Positions 25,701-38,420 of a stretch of 64,000 nt of DNA are shown here, in pieces. The notes under the pieces were generated by a model that made no database searches, was not told the origin of the DNA, and saw only the letters and a program-made list of their open reading frames with translations. The stretch covers positions 28,848,854-28,912,853 of the forward strand of contig NC_069126.1 in NCBI RefSeq assembly GCF_026914265.1. Direction: 5' to 3'. Every line of letters starts with the position of its first letter. Positions within the stretch are counted from its first letter, which is position 1. This stretch comes from Mya arenaria. Taxonomy: Eukaryota; Mollusca; Bivalvia; Myida; Myidae. A program made the position numbers and the translations under genes.

Positions 25701-26400
25701 ATAACTCTGTAATTTTGTTAATTTTTTCCTATTGGCATCTGTTAAAAACACTTTATGCTTGTAAATAAGACGATTATTCTACGAAACATTAGAATCTAAA
25801 GAATGTTACACATATTCTGGGATTCCTGGGTTGCATTGTTAACTGCATTAGAGTCATGTGAATTTGTTAAAGATCCTTGCGTTGAAGCTGAAAAGAAATG
25901 GACAAGATGTCCCCAATGTTAATGTGGACGATTATCCATTTTATCGAGCATTATATTCGTACATGCCGAGTGAAGATGATACAGATCATACCGTTACTTG
26001 CGAGGCTACTCAAGATGGCCAACAACCCAAAATAGTATCAATCACTCTGCTCGTTTTGCGTAAGTGTTTGTTTTTTAAATTCAATCATATTGTATCACTT
26101 GAAAATACATTCACATTATGCGATAAAGAAAACAGCAGAGAATCAGATACAATGTAATGTAGCATTGTTTAAATTGCTAGTACGAAGGGCAAGCATATAG
26201 ATCAGTAACGGACCTGTCTCCAAACGTCACATTATGCTTTAGTTTTGAATAACTGTGTCGCATCATGAACATTTTCTGAATGTTAAAACTACTTGGCGAT
26301 AATAAATATGTTGTTATAGTTCAATTGATTGTCAGTGAATTTTGGCATACTTTTAGTTCATAATCTACCTTGATACGACATTATTATTATCATTATTATA

Positions 26401-26459
<59 letters not shown>

Positions 26460-29400
26460 AAAGAGAGGCAAAACTAGTTTAATGATTCCTTGTACCTATT
26501 AAGTGCGATGTTGTTTATTCAGACATCAACCGCATTGTATTACATCTGATAAGACTTACCAATAAGTAACAATGATAGTTCATTATTGTGAGATGAGAAT
26601 ACCGATTCAATGTGAATTTACTACGAATACAATTCATTTCCTTATAATTTATGCTTGACCATATGAAGTGAGAAAATGTATAATAAATTAAAGTTTATAT
26701 TTTTAACAGGGAAACCATCGATACCTACAATAATGCTGCCGGAATCGATCAAAGAAGGAAAGCATGCACCTATTATTTGCAAAACCTTCAATGCCAGACC
26801 TGAGCCAAGACTCTACTTCATGTACAATTCCACAACTTACAATACAAGCAACAGCTTTTCCAAAATGAAAGGCGATAAAACAGTTGATGTGAAAACAATA
26901 TTAGACATCACTTTCAGTCGATATGACAATTCAGGGAGTTTAACTTGTTGTGTTGAGTTTAGAGAGTATGACAAGAACACACCGAAAATAAAAACAAATT
27001 ACTCGACTTCTGCCTTTGATGTTTTATGTAAGTATATCATAGTTAAAGGAGATAGTTATGTTAAACAAATAAACATGGAAAACCTGATAAAACACATCAA
27101 TACCGACTATATTGTTAATCTATTCAAAATAGAGCAATGCTTGTTTATGCAATATTAATAAGCAAAGATAACAATGAATCGTATGTATGTTTTCATGCAA
27201 ACGACACCACAGACAATAATTAATTTTGGCACTTAAATATTTTTAAACTAGTCCCACCGAAGTTTATACAGCTTGAAGAATTAAACAGAACAAACGATGA
27301 AGAAGGTAATACGAGTCTCCGGTTGCAGTGTACAAGCGACGTATCTAATCCAGTTAGTAAAATAAGATGGAACATTGAGTCCAATTTTCAATATGAATCC
27401 TCCCAGGAAAAGGAAAAGGATGAACAATTGTCTGGATTTGTAAGGACTATGGTAATACATTTCTTTTCCAAAATGAATTTTACACTTACATGTAACGTTT
27501 TAAGATTAAAGCGTTATTCAAAAGTGTGGTTATGCAAACAAGGCCCTTTGAATCTAGTGTTAGAGTGTTCTTTTGTTTATGACAGACAGTTTTATTCTTT
27601 AATAAAGCTCATTGTTTTCTTACACTTAACACTATGTGTGTTAAATCAACTAATCTTCGACAAGCAGGAACAAGCAGGTAAACATAATTTATTTAAGCGG
27701 GAAGACGTTTGAGAATCGCTTAACTGTTACTGAAATAGCACCGTCAATGATGTGAAGCTTTATATGTAATTAGTATTTCATGTTGTGTTTGTGTAAAAAA
27801 ACTTTAGCATGACACCAACAATCTTATTATGTTAGTAATAGGTTTGAGATATATTTCTGCTTGCCATATTCAGTTTACTGCTTGATATTTTCTTCAGATG
27901 GTAGCATACATTAAATGGCCCGTGTAAGATCCTTTTCGTTATAATAAAATTCAGTATTGTTTTACAGAATCAAATGTTAAAATGATTATGTTCCTTATTC
28001 ATTTGCAGATGTTATCTGCCAACCTCACTCGACATAACAATGGAGAACAACTATCATGTTACATAGAAAATCCTGAGTTCCCAGAGATCAAAGTAATCAA
28101 AACCTATAAAATCAACATTACTTGTAAGTTAAAACTACATATTTTTACAATTTGTATTTAATGGTAACTATAAAATGCTAATTTTAAAACAACAAACAGT
28201 ATGCCAATCATTCAAAGCTATAACAATGATTCCATTTGAAGGCGTATGGATATAGGCATAAATGAATTGAAGCATTCAAAACTGTAACAATGATTTTATT
28301 TGAATGCACGTTGATTTAGGCATAACAGAAGCTCAGCAACAAAAAAGTTTTGAAACTTTTAAATAATTGTTGTTGTTTAATGAATGTACATGTGATCCTA
28401 AGTTGTTTATATAAAATGTGAGACAACTGTTTCATCTGTACATATTTTATTAAACTATATTATCACGTCGTCATTTTATTCATTTGAAAGATAACAATGA
28501 TGTTTATCACGTTTTAATTTTCATAAAGTTCTGATCAATCGGCCAGATGTTCTCTTTCACGCTTTCAGACAAGCCGTTCATCGGTTTTTCTCCCAGTTCT
28601 CCAGTAACAACCTACGTGGATGACAGTATAAGCGTTGTATGTCAATGTGACGCAAACCCAGCAGCTGAGATAGTCTGGTCAAACACTTCCTCGAATAAAA
28701 TAGGTACTTGTATGTGTCTGATTTGTACAAGATTGTAGAACGTATTACATTTTGCTTTTAAAGAATACGATGTACACGTACAAAGCAATACTATAAGCTT
28801 GTTAAGAAAACTGAAAATTACTCCTAAGGGAAAGAAGTCATTAGATTTTATATGTATAACTAACATTTGCTTATTCAGGTAAAAGGAATGAAGATAGCCT
28901 AGAACTGAACTTGCAATATCACTCAACTGGTCGCCATAATTTCACGTGTAATGCGAAAAACACAATTGGTTCGGCGGTAAATGAAGTTTTCATCTTGGTC
29001 AAAGGTATGTACACTTGGGTGAACATCTGCTTTGATGCTAAAGAGAATGTGGTTGCTTATCTCGCTTAGTAATCGTGAATGGTTTATATCAACATGAAAT
29101 AAGAGCCGTCCTTACCAATGAATGGAGAGCATGTTGATTGGAATCATTTTCGGTTGTCTGGTGGATCTGATCACCGTTGTTCAAACTATCGGGTGTGTGG
29201 TTTTATCGAAAGACGAAAAAAACTTTAATGTTATAACGTTACAAAATACTTCTTTTTTCAATAGCGTTAAAGTTAAACACTAAGTGTCACACGTATTTGT
29301 TACAACTTTTAGCTTAGTCTTCATTCATTTTACAATGATTGTGAAGAAAATGGTATTAACATGTAGGCTAAGTCATCCTCCTCACGATATTGCGTGTGAA

Positions 29401-32400
29401 CGTGGTCTTGTGTTTGGGAAACCCGGAGAAAACCCACTGTTCAGACTTACTGAGAAATTACTAAACTGGCATACGCATTTTATCTATATCTGCGTCAGGA
29501 AAACATAGGTTTTGTATACACATTTGGCCATATCGTTTTAAAGATTCATTGGAAATTATAAGTAAAATAATGATACATTAAGACGTTTGGGAAAATAAAA
29601 ATGGCTACAAAACGGCTGAAAACAAGCCCTACAACTTCAAATGAATCGCCCATACCAGCCCCTGACTGCATTTAGTGTATATTGTCGATTCAAATTTTCT
29701 ATGAATTTTATGCACCCAAATAATTTTTTATGTATTTTATGCACCCAAATGACACCTCGCCGGGAAAGTTGTCGAATGTTCATTGATTCAGATATCAAAA
29801 TTATTTGTTATAGAAAAGCCATTTAAAACAACAATACCGATGCCAAGGCCTACGTCATCATCCACCGGTAAAAACAACTCTTCCTCCATGTTGATCGGTA
29901 TCATTTGCGGCTGCCTAGCGGTGCTAATTATTGTGTTAGTAGCTGTCGGGTGCGTGGTGTTATCTAGAAGAAGAAAGAAAACCCCGACGAGAGAAGGTTC
30001 TTACAGTGTGCATATTCAGGAGCGACAACCGTAAAAAAAATTCTAATTTAATTCTAAGTCAGTCGTTTACATTTATAGGGTCAGATATCGAAGAAACTAA
30101 TGCTGTTTCCAATGCGAAACACTGTTTGTTACAACATGATCGACCGTTCAAATTGGAGTTGCAATTAAACATATTTAAAACGTGACTGATAAACGTGTCA
30201 AACAATTATTTGTAACGCTATAGAATGATTAAATGTAGGCTTGGATTTTCAAAATTGTTCGAATGAGTAGCTGTTTTGTTGTTTTAAACTTACTACGATC
30301 GTAGCCAAGATAAAAAATGTACGACCCTAAAAACGATCAATGACTGAAATTGCCTGATACTAAATCAAAAAAATGTATATTTACTGATGTCGAAACCTAT
30401 ACAGATTGTGCAAGGGACGAACACTGTAGTTGAAGGATTGGTGTTTGTGTAATCTTAAATTGTAATCATCCACGCTTTGGTCTTTTGCAGGAGTTTTCAA
30501 CCGCTAGGTAATTGCATGCAAACTATTACATTTTAAATATGACCTTTAATTCTTTGTTCTTTCGGAATGCTCTCTTTAAATTTTAAATACTTGTGTACCA
30601 CAAAACATAAGCATTGATTCTAGCAGTATTGTCACTGATTTTTTATTGATATAATACCATTTTATATATAAAAATCAACAAACAAAGCGATTATTACTGA
30701 AGGCACTAGGTTAATGGAATGGTAATATTACTGACAATAACTACGATGAAAGCAGAAATTTTCAAGTTTGAATTTACAACTGCCATTTAGGAAATAAAAT
30801 ATGACTTTATAGTTAATTAGAACAAATGTTCAATTCTTCATTTTTGTGAAAAGGTCCTGTGTACGACAATCTGGCTGGTTCCAATAACGGTGATGCTCCA
30901 TCTGAAGCTATTGCTGAACCAGTTGAGTACGCCTGTGTTGTTAAAAAGGAAGAGAGACAAACTACAAAACCTCAGGTACGGCAGAAATTATGTCTTTAAA
31001 TTTCAATAGTGTGGCGTCCAGTAGTTAATACATCTGAAGCTCCTCGTATTTAATATATCTTAAACTTAAACTCTGTGTAGTTAAAACGACTTCCTTTAGT
31101 GGAAATTGTCATCCTGTAGTATATATTACTTAAATTTCCCGTTTTAAATATGTCTTTAACTCTTTGTACAAATAATTACATCTTAAATTCACTGTAGGTA
31201 ATATGTCTATGTAGTCTCTGTATGCGAGTCTCTGTAGTAATAACATTATACCGTTAGTGAATTGAATATGTCTTGAACTTCCTGCTGGGAATAGGTCTTA
31301 AACTCCTTCTACTTGATTCCCTGTAGTGTATATGCCTTAAAAGCCATGAAGTGTATATATCTTATACTCCCTGTAGGGTAAATGCTTTAAAAGCCATGAG
31401 GTGTATATGTCTTATACTCCCTGTAGTGTATATTTCTTATAATTCCTGTAGTGTATATGTCTTATACTCAATGTAGTGTACATGTCTTATACACCCTGTA
31501 GTGTATATGTCTTAATCCCTGTATTGAATATGCCTTATATTCCCTGTAGTGTACATGTCTTATACACCCTGTATTAAACATGTTTAAAACTTCATGTATC
31601 AAATAATTTTGAACCTCCCTGTAGTTATATGTCTTAATCTCCATGTAGTGTATATGCCTTATACTCCCTGTAGTGTATATGCTATACTCACTGTAGTGAA
31701 TATGTCTTATACTCCCTGAAGTGTATATGCCTTATTCTCCCTGTAGTAAATATGCCTTATACTCCCTGAAGTGTATATGTCCTTACCTCCCTATAGTGTA
31801 TATGTCCTTACCTTCATGTTGTGTATATGTCTTATACTCCCTGAAGTGTATATGTCCTTACCTCCCTGTAGTGTATATACCTTATATTCCCTGTAGTGTA
31901 CATGCCTTATACTCCCTGTAGTGTACATGCCTTATACTCCCTGTAGTGTACATGCCTTATACTCCCTGTAGTGTACATGCCTTATACTCCCTGTAGTGTA
32001 CATCCCTTATACTCACTGAAGTGTATATGTCCTTACCTCCCTATAGTGTATATACCTTATACTCCCTGTAGTGTACATGCCTTATACTCCCTGTAGTGTA
32101 CATGCCTTATACTCCCTGTAGTGTACATGCCTTATACTCCCTGTAGTGTACATGCCTTATACTCCCTGTAGTGTACATGCCTTAAACTCCCTGTAGCGTA
32201 TATATCTTATACTCTCTGTAGTAAACATGCCTTATACTCCCTGTAGTGTATATACCTTATACTCCCTATAGTGTATATGCCTTATACTCACTGTAGTGTA
32301 CATACCTTATACCCCCTGTAGTGTATATGCCTGATTCCCCCTGTAGTGTATATGCCTTATACTCCCTGTAGTAAATTTGCCTTATACTCCCTGTAGTGTA

Positions 32401-33471
32401 TATGGCCTTATACTCCCTGTAGTAAATATGCCTTATACTCCCTGAAGTGTATATGTCCTTACCTCCCTGTAGTGTATATGTCCTTACCTCCCTGTAGTGT
32501 ATATACCTTATACTCCCTGTAGTGTACATGCCTTATACTCCCTGTAGTGTACATGCCTTATACTCCCTGTAGTGTACATGCCTTATACTCCCTGCCTGTA
32601 CATGTTTTATACTCCCTGTAGTGTACATGCCTTATACCCCCTGTAGCGTACATGCCTTATACTCCCTGTAGTGTACATGCCTTATACTCACTGTAGTGTA
32701 TATACCTTATACTCCCTGTAGTGTACATGCCTTATACTCCCTGTAGTGTATATACCTTATACTCCCTGTAGTGTACATGCCTTATACTCACTGTAGTGTA
32801 TATACCCTATACTCCCTATAGTGTATATGCCTTATACTCACTATAGTGTACATGCCTTATACCCCCTGTAGTGTATATACCTTATACTCCCTATAGTGTA
32901 TATGCCTTATACTCACTGTAGTGTACATGCCTTATACCCCCTGTAGTGTATATGCCTTATACTCCCTGTAGTAAATATGCCTTGTATTGAATTTGATTAA
33001 AACTTCCTGTTAGTAGTTATATGTCTAAATAACCATGTTATCAATATCTTAAACTATTCACGTTGTTACTCTGTTTTTACTCCCTGTACAAATCTTATGT
33101 CTCCCTGTAGTGAATGTGTTTTAATCTCCTTATAGTGAATGTGTTTTAATCTCCTTATAGTGAATGTGTTTTAATCTCCTTGTAGTGAATATCTTTTAAA
33201 CTCCATGTAGTTAAAATGTATTTAACTACACGTACGTTTTATTTAAGTATTGAATTAACTATCACATAGTCATAACGAATTGATGAACGTTTTTGTTTTG
33301 TATTATTCAATGTAGGCCGAGGATGGAGCACTCATCTACGCTGATCTTGATCTACCTGCAGAGGGTTCCACACGAGGGAAGCCAGCAGTGAATTTAGACG
33401 TCGGAACAACATACGTGTCAATCGATATTGCTCAGACAGCTAAAATGAAAGGATCTGTGTTAAACGATTAG
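22493..33471 (+). CDS. Ig-domain receptor A with ITIM/ITSM-like tail, 11 exons
   Basis: Exons: 22493-22562, 24804-24946, 25852-26059, 26710-27027, 27252-27451, 28009-28123, 28569-28703, 28879-29004, 29814-29996, 30854-30975, 33316-33471; all GT/AG; 591 residues. Signal peptide (1 to about 23); Ig1 (24-140; Cys in NVEC and HTVTCEA); Ig2 (141-246; IICKTF, LTCC); Ig3 (247-351; LQCTSD, IRW, LSCYIEN); Ig4 of I-set type (352-438; VVCQCDANPAAEIVW, FTCNAKN); P/S/T stalk; transmembrane helix about 464-488 (LIGIICGCLAVLIIVLVAVG), then SRRRKK. Tail tyrosines: Y503 (PVYDNL), Y525 (VEYACV, ITIM fit), Y548 (LIYADL, ITIM fit), Y573 (TTYVSI, ITSM fit). Such motifs recruit SH2 phosphatases or adaptors in vertebrate receptors; ligand and partners here are unknown. 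Intron 10 is full of a 25-bp minisatellite. Poly(A) signal AATAAA at 33652. Start chosen as the nearer of two signal exons. Confidence 0.8.
23428..24199 (+). promoter_or_regulatory. Three palindromic CRE-like sites in intron 1 of gene A
   Basis: TGACGTCA occurs at 23428-23435, 23872-23879 and 24192-24199. The last two sit in a locally duplicated segment, and a CCAAT-type block AGCCAATCAG lies at 24021-24030. Factor binding is inference. Confidence 0.4.
23780..24285 (+). repeat. Direct duplication of about 160 bp in intron 1 of gene A
   Basis: 23785-23965 and 24115-24275 share, in order, CTATA.CTGCG.ATGC.CATATAG, TTTGCATATGCAA, TGACGTCAC, GATTGACA and GAGGCG-like blocks. Both copies carry one CRE palindrome. 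Confidence 0.7.
24293..24395. repeat. Inverted repeat (hairpin) in intron 1 of gene A
   Basis: TTATTAAGTAATTTCTTCGTG near 24299 is inverted as CGAAGAAATTACTTAATAA near 24376. A third, direct relative (GAAGAAATTACATAATTTAC) lies near 23968. It is likely a small fold-back element. Confidence 0.65.
26384..26458. repeat. (ATT)n microsatellite in intron 3 of gene A
   Basis: About 25 TTA/ATT units with two early interruptions. The matching intron of gene B lacks it. Confidence 0.95.
28200..28335 (+). repeat. Short degenerate tandem repeat in intron 6 of gene A
   Basis: Two units of about 68 bp share CATTCAAA.CT.TAACAATGATT, TTTGAA.GC and TAGGCATAA. Gene B intron 6 has a longer, more degenerate relative at 44325-44590. 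Confidence 0.55.
29110..29229 (+). pseudogene. Decayed duplicate of the transmembrane exon (gene A intron 8)
   Basis: From ATG at 29131 the sequence reads MLIGIIFGCLVDLITVV, then IGCVVLSKDEK, which aligns with the functional exon 9 (MLIGIICGCLAVLIIVL, then VGCVVLSRRRKK). The stalk-coding part before it has lost its frame and I see no good splice acceptor. Gene B has a matching relic at 45381-45485, so the duplication predates the gene duplication. Confidence 0.75.
29997..30034 (+). other. In-frame read-through tail after exon 9 of gene A
   Basis: If the exon 9 donor (GAAG|GTTCTT, not a strong donor) is not used, the frame continues GSYSVHIQERQP and stops at 30032-30034. That would give a short-tailed receptor without any of the tail tyrosine motifs. 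Gene B has a closely similar tail, GTYNVHIQKRIS then stop. Confidence 0.5.
31009..33235 (+). repeat. 25-bp minisatellite filling intron 10 of gene A
   Basis: More than 70 units of about 25 bp built on CCTGTAGTGTA followed by YATGCCTTATACT. The core between about 31330 and 32990 is nearly homogeneous, and both edges are degenerate. Gene B intron 10 holds a shorter diverged version (46975-47900) with TGTAGTGAATATGT cores. Open frames seen across it on both strands are periodic artefacts. Confidence 0.95.
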
Positions 33472-34040
33472 TTACATGAGTTTCCTCGTGGAAAATGACC
33501 CGATTATTATTTGTTAATTGATGTAGCGTTGCTAGATTTGTATTTTACACTTTGATCACTTATTATGCTTTGTAAGCCTAATGTGTTTCTGTTAACATAG
33601 TTCTGCTCCCTTTTAATTGGTTGAGACCGAGGTCACATATACTTAATATATAATAAATTTAATCCTATACAGAACCCAAGTGCGAACATTAATCACACAT
33701 AAGAACTGAAGCTATAACAATAGCATTGATTATATTCATTTTGCTTATCACTTTATGTATTTGTAATGGGTCGTAACCGATGTTGTTAAAACTAGTCGCC
33801 AAATCATTGTTCATGTCCATACTGATAAAATTTTGCTATGCTACATTACAATGCTTTTTTATAACTTTGTTTTCCTAATTATATTGTGTTAATGTTCTCT
33901 TATGTCATAACGTATGAGTGTGACCTATATTCAACCTGCATGTAGACACTTCATTTTCTAAACCAAATTAAATCTGATCAAAATGTCACAATGTACAATT
34001 AAGATTTGCACTGAAGGCAGCAGTGAAACAAAGTCAGTTA
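33472..34040 (+). other. 3' UTR and flank of gene A
   Basis: It starts after the TAG at 33469-33471. The first poly(A) signal is AATAAA at 33652-33657. The gene B 3' flank (48219-48390) is recognisably similar, with ATGACCC, TTACACTTT-like and GGTTGAGACCGA-like blocks. No other gene. Confidence 0.5.
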
Positions 34041-34044
34041 GCAG

Positions 34045-34141
34045 TAACGAATTATTCGTACTGTATTTACATACTTTAACGAATTATTCGTACTGTTTTT
34101 ATATACTTTAACGAAATATTCGTATTGTTTTATATACTTTC
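34045..34141 (+). repeat. Short tandem repeat, about 32 bp x 3
   Basis: TAACGAATTATTCGTACTGT recurs at 34045, 34077 and, with changes, near 34109, each followed by a T-rich ATACTT block. Confidence 0.9.
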
Positions 34142-35388
34142 AAATATACTGTATCGTACTGATCTCATATTTTATTCTGTCACAATATATGAATTATATG
34201 ACAAATATGTACAAGTGTCATGTCCCCGCATGTTTTATCGCATTAATTTGTAGATGACAAGTTTCATGCATTAATGTGTCGTGACGTTTCGGAAGTTGTT
34301 TTGATGCGCAAGTAACACGCAAGAAAATTTGACAATGCGCGACAACGAAAACGTCAGCCATGCATTGGTAATAAATATCTTGATAGAGGAGATTTGATTA
34401 CAGTTTTTTGTTGATTTTACATTAAAGATTGTCTCATAGTAATTGAAACATACTTTAAGTCTGACCTTGTTGACGGAGTGCTATTTATAAAATCGACTTA
34501 AACTATCTAGTGTAATACGAGTAGCTTATTCAAAAAAAAAAGCAAAATAGGTCAATTTATCATAGCTTATAAAATCACGATTGAGTTGACACCAGCAATG
34601 CCCAAAATTTCACAAAAATTAATGCAGTTAATTCTCAATCACAAATCATTTAACCTTAACACAACATACATAATTACTTGAAATGCTATACTGGTTAACT
34701 AGTTTAAGAGTGTATTTTCTGATATATTATTTCTATTCAATACGTAATTTGGTCAACATTCCTAAAGGAAAAATGAGTCTGTACAAATCATTAAATTTGA
34801 GTTGTTACAAAGGTGCATGCTATGCTCTGGAGTACTTACTGTGGGATATTGATTTAAGATGCTTATGTACATAACACATATCCCATGCTCTTTTAAAAAA
34901 ACAGTAAAACATTTATAACGTTTAATCATGCCAAGATTATATGGGAAACAAGGAGTCAAGTTTGAGATTGAGAAATTACTTTTACTGTACAAAGTATAGG
35001 CTTCTATTATATAGAACATTTAACGAATATGATTATTGTAAGAGTTAATTATTTGTTTGCTTTGCGTGTTTCGACAAACTCATAAAAATATGCAGTGACC
35101 CGATTTTCCTTATGCACTTCGGTTGTCATATGATGATTTTTTTTTTGGATTTTTTTTTTGTTACGGACTTAAAGCAAAGAACATAACTACCTACCAACAT
35201 GTAAAACATGTGGGTGAGAAAACGCAAAACAATCCCATTATCATTTGTGACCTACTGGAGCTCAACTTCGACATATCTTAAATGGAGATCGGACACCGAA
35301 ATCACTAGACCACTTTTGCAAACAATTCCTGTCAAAGAAAATGCTCTTCAGTAAGTTTACTTACACAAAAACAAACGTACTGCATAAA

Positions 35389-35450
<62 letters not shown>

Positions 35451-38039
35451 CACGCACGGCTTTAATCTGTCTTATATGAAAAGCATATGAAATGTTGTAA
35501 TATATCTTGCATAAAAAAGCAAACACATTGTTATTATAGTTCAAGTATGAAACACCTAATGCTCTGTAGTTAGCTGCACAATTGTTAGCACACGTTTAGA
35601 TGTTATCTTGCTGGTGTGAAATGCACGCATTGGTGGAATATTTCTTATATATAGAGGATATTTGTTGAATTCAGTGTAAGATCGTATTTGATTTCACGAG
35701 TGGTCACAGAAAATATATTTTCACGAGTGGGGTAGCGTTTTATATCATGCATATATCGTGTGTTTTCAGTATATTTCCCCGCTACAGTAAATTTATGTGG
35801 CCTCTTTGCGAATGGAAGTAACTGCGGCATAATCGCTATGTCAAAGTTACCTCCTTTTCGCAAGAGCAGTCCGTCCACTAAAAAAAAGTTCCACACTTTA
35901 TGGAAATGAATGTTGGAATTGAAATTATTTTTAGATACAACCCTAATTCCATCAACGAAACCTATCATGTTTAACATTTATTAAGGCACAAAACAAGAAT
36001 TTAAACAAAAGCATTTTGGAAATAACAAAATATTTTTGGCGTAGAATTACAATTCAATGAAACTTGAGCATGTGCCATTTTTGTACATTCAAAAACAATT
36101 CCAACAGATTTAAATTAACAAAGATGGACTGATAAAAAGTGTGCATTTGTATAAGCAACGGAAGTCAGTGTTTAGTGTTTTTTGTAGTGTATATCTATTC
36201 ACTGTCGCTCTGACTCTGGATCTTACGGTATTTTCTCGGGGCGAATTCATTCTCAGTGCAGCCGAAGGATGTTTTGTTGTTGGGACAGCGAATAATTTTC
36301 ATATTTCAATCTGCTTTAATTGTTCAGGTTTTTATGGCCGATGATCTGAGCTATTTGATAAGACTGGACTCCTTTATCGTTCCGCTTTTGGACAAGCCTT
36401 TCCTGAGGATTATTTTTAAAAAGAAAAATGAATTGTTGAACTGATGGTAAACTGGAAATTGGTCAAAATCAAAATGCTTGTACATACATGTACGCGGTTA
36501 GTGTTTGTAGGAAGAAATAATCTATCAATTTTATTACTAGCACATGTGGCCAAAATAATATTCAACCAATATCTACCAAGCGGGTTAATTGTAAAAGTAT
36601 GTTCCATGAAATATTTCATACATAAATTGGTAAGTTGTTTTTTTTTTAAGTGTTACAATCAATCGCAATTTTTTTTTGTTTTATTAAAGCTATTGCATAA
36701 TTTGATTTTGAGAATTCTATGCGATTCGGTCAATGTGTATATTACTGCACTACATACGACACCAAACATGTACTTGTTACATACATGTATTTTTTTGGAA
36801 GTCAGGGGAAGCAAATCTTGTAAAAGATGAAAAAAATAGTCCCGAGTTGTCTGTACAGAGTGGTATGATCAAAAGGCATTATTTCACTCGAGCTAGAGTG
36901 AAATGATCAAGTTATCATTCACCAATATTTTTCAGTCTTTCATCGAAATGCATGAAATAAAAATTGCACACGCACCGTAATAAAAGATGTTTTAAACACC
37001 AACGCACTGTTGTATTCGTTCTTCACTTAAACAGTACGCGCACTAATGTTGTAAATTTTGTATAAAAATCGCAAGCATTGCAGTTATTATTTTTGTATAT
37101 TTTGGTATAGCTACAAAAAGTTAGAAATTAGATTAATTTATTTCAGTTGATCTGTATTACAACCTACGCTACCACTGGTAGGCAGGCAACATTTATCAAA
37201 GTATAAGTTGTGTATTATTTGATCTGGTAATTTTAAATCAATGTATTACGTAGCCGACTTTTCTACAACAGTGTATTTGTTTTATACTTAATTAATTTAG
37301 AGTTTAAATTCATTTTGGGTGCAATTTGTTTCCCATGTTGGCAAACGATCTGGATGTTAATCGCGAAATTAACAACGCTTTTTTACAGAAAAGTAGCGCA
37401 CAATAGAACTATTAAAGGCACTTCATAAAATGTTTCCTTAATGTAATTTTCTGAAACTGTTGTTAAACATATCAAGGCCAATTGTTAGGACATACAAAAC
37501 TATTTTTTACAAAGAAATAAAAACAATTAGGAAAAAGTAAAAATATTTTTTTCAGTTGGATGTTTTGTTAAAACATTATACATTTAACAACGATTGTTAA
37601 GAAAATTATGCTAAGTTTTACTTTTATGTCACCCTCGTTGGCATGAGTGTAGTCTTGTTTTGTGGGGGGAAATCGGCGAGCTCTGAGAAAACCTACTTGT
37701 CCGACTTGGTGACCACTAACCAAACTCTCATGCGCCTAGGCTGTAAGGCAATCCCGGTCGCCTTAGTGAGTAACTAGTGCGCTAACCTAATCTAATCGGA
37801 TGTTTATTAGGGTTACATGGGTTGAAATTAACATACTTTAGAACAAAACTACCATTTTTGTTAAACTTTTGCTAGCAATAAGAAGTGTGTTTTTAAGGGG
37901 GTTCATTTAACCTGGGTTGTTTATTATTTTCATTCATAAACATATACAGATGAACAAATTTAGAGCCGAAAACTTCCTTTCAATTAATCGATTATTTTAA
38001 ACTTTTACTTGGAAATCACTCTACATCCCCTCGTTCGAA
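34142..38039. other. Spacer between receptor genes A and B
   Basis: No gene recognised. It contains a (TA)n microsatellite (35391-35446). At 35690-35735 there is a pair of TTCACGAGTGG blocks, typical of dispersed repeats. At 37640-37790 a GC-richer segment with GAGAAAACCTACTTGTCCGA resembles part of intron 8 of gene A near 29425 (GGAGAAAACCCACTGTTC). Open frames at 35645-35977 (minus) and 36141-36830 (plus) have no motif I recognise. Confidence 0.4.
35391..35446. repeat. (TA)n microsatellite
   Basis: About 28 uninterrupted TA units. Confidence 0.97.
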
Positions 38040-38420
38040 GTGTCCTAAGTAGCTATTGATGATTATGAAAACTGGAGGATATCGTGTGCAATTCCTGATT
38101 TCAGTCAATTTCGAAGCAGAAAAGATGGATTATATATCTCTCATCTGTAAAATTGTTTATATTCTGTTTTGTCTACCAAGTCATCAATGTGAAGGTAAGA
38201 CACGTATTATTACTTAATAACGTTTACACATAACAATGACATCAAGTGTGCAATTAGACTGTACATTATAGGTCGTGTTTTATCATTATTTCCCCAATTT
38301 CAAGGCGTGTATGATGAGGGCATGTTGTACTTATATCATAATGTAGAAATGATGAGAACCGCAACAAGGTGCAATAGGCATTATAGTACATATGACATAA
38401 AAGGGAAATATCGCGTCATA
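38040..38420 (+). repeat. Promoter plus signal-peptide cassette, copy 3 of 3
   Basis: Homologous to 21580-22000 and 22330-22780. It includes AGTCAATTTCGAAGCAGAAA directly before the ATG and GGCGTGTATGATGAGGGCAT in the intron. Confidence 0.75.

Noticed and set aside
31721..32529. Open frames across the 25-bp array on both strands
   Set aside because: They are periodic translations of the minisatellite in intron 10 and have no start, splice or domain support.
31300..32990. CRISPR-like array
   Set aside because: The repeats abut directly with no unique spacers, and the DNA is eukaryotic.
35332..35544. Frame with long IYIYIY run
   Set aside because: It is a translation of the (TA)n microsatellite.
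35645..35977. 110-codon minus frame in the A-B spacer
   Set aside because: No motif or splice context; it includes paired TTCACGAGTGG repeat blocks, so it is more likely part of a dispersed repeat.
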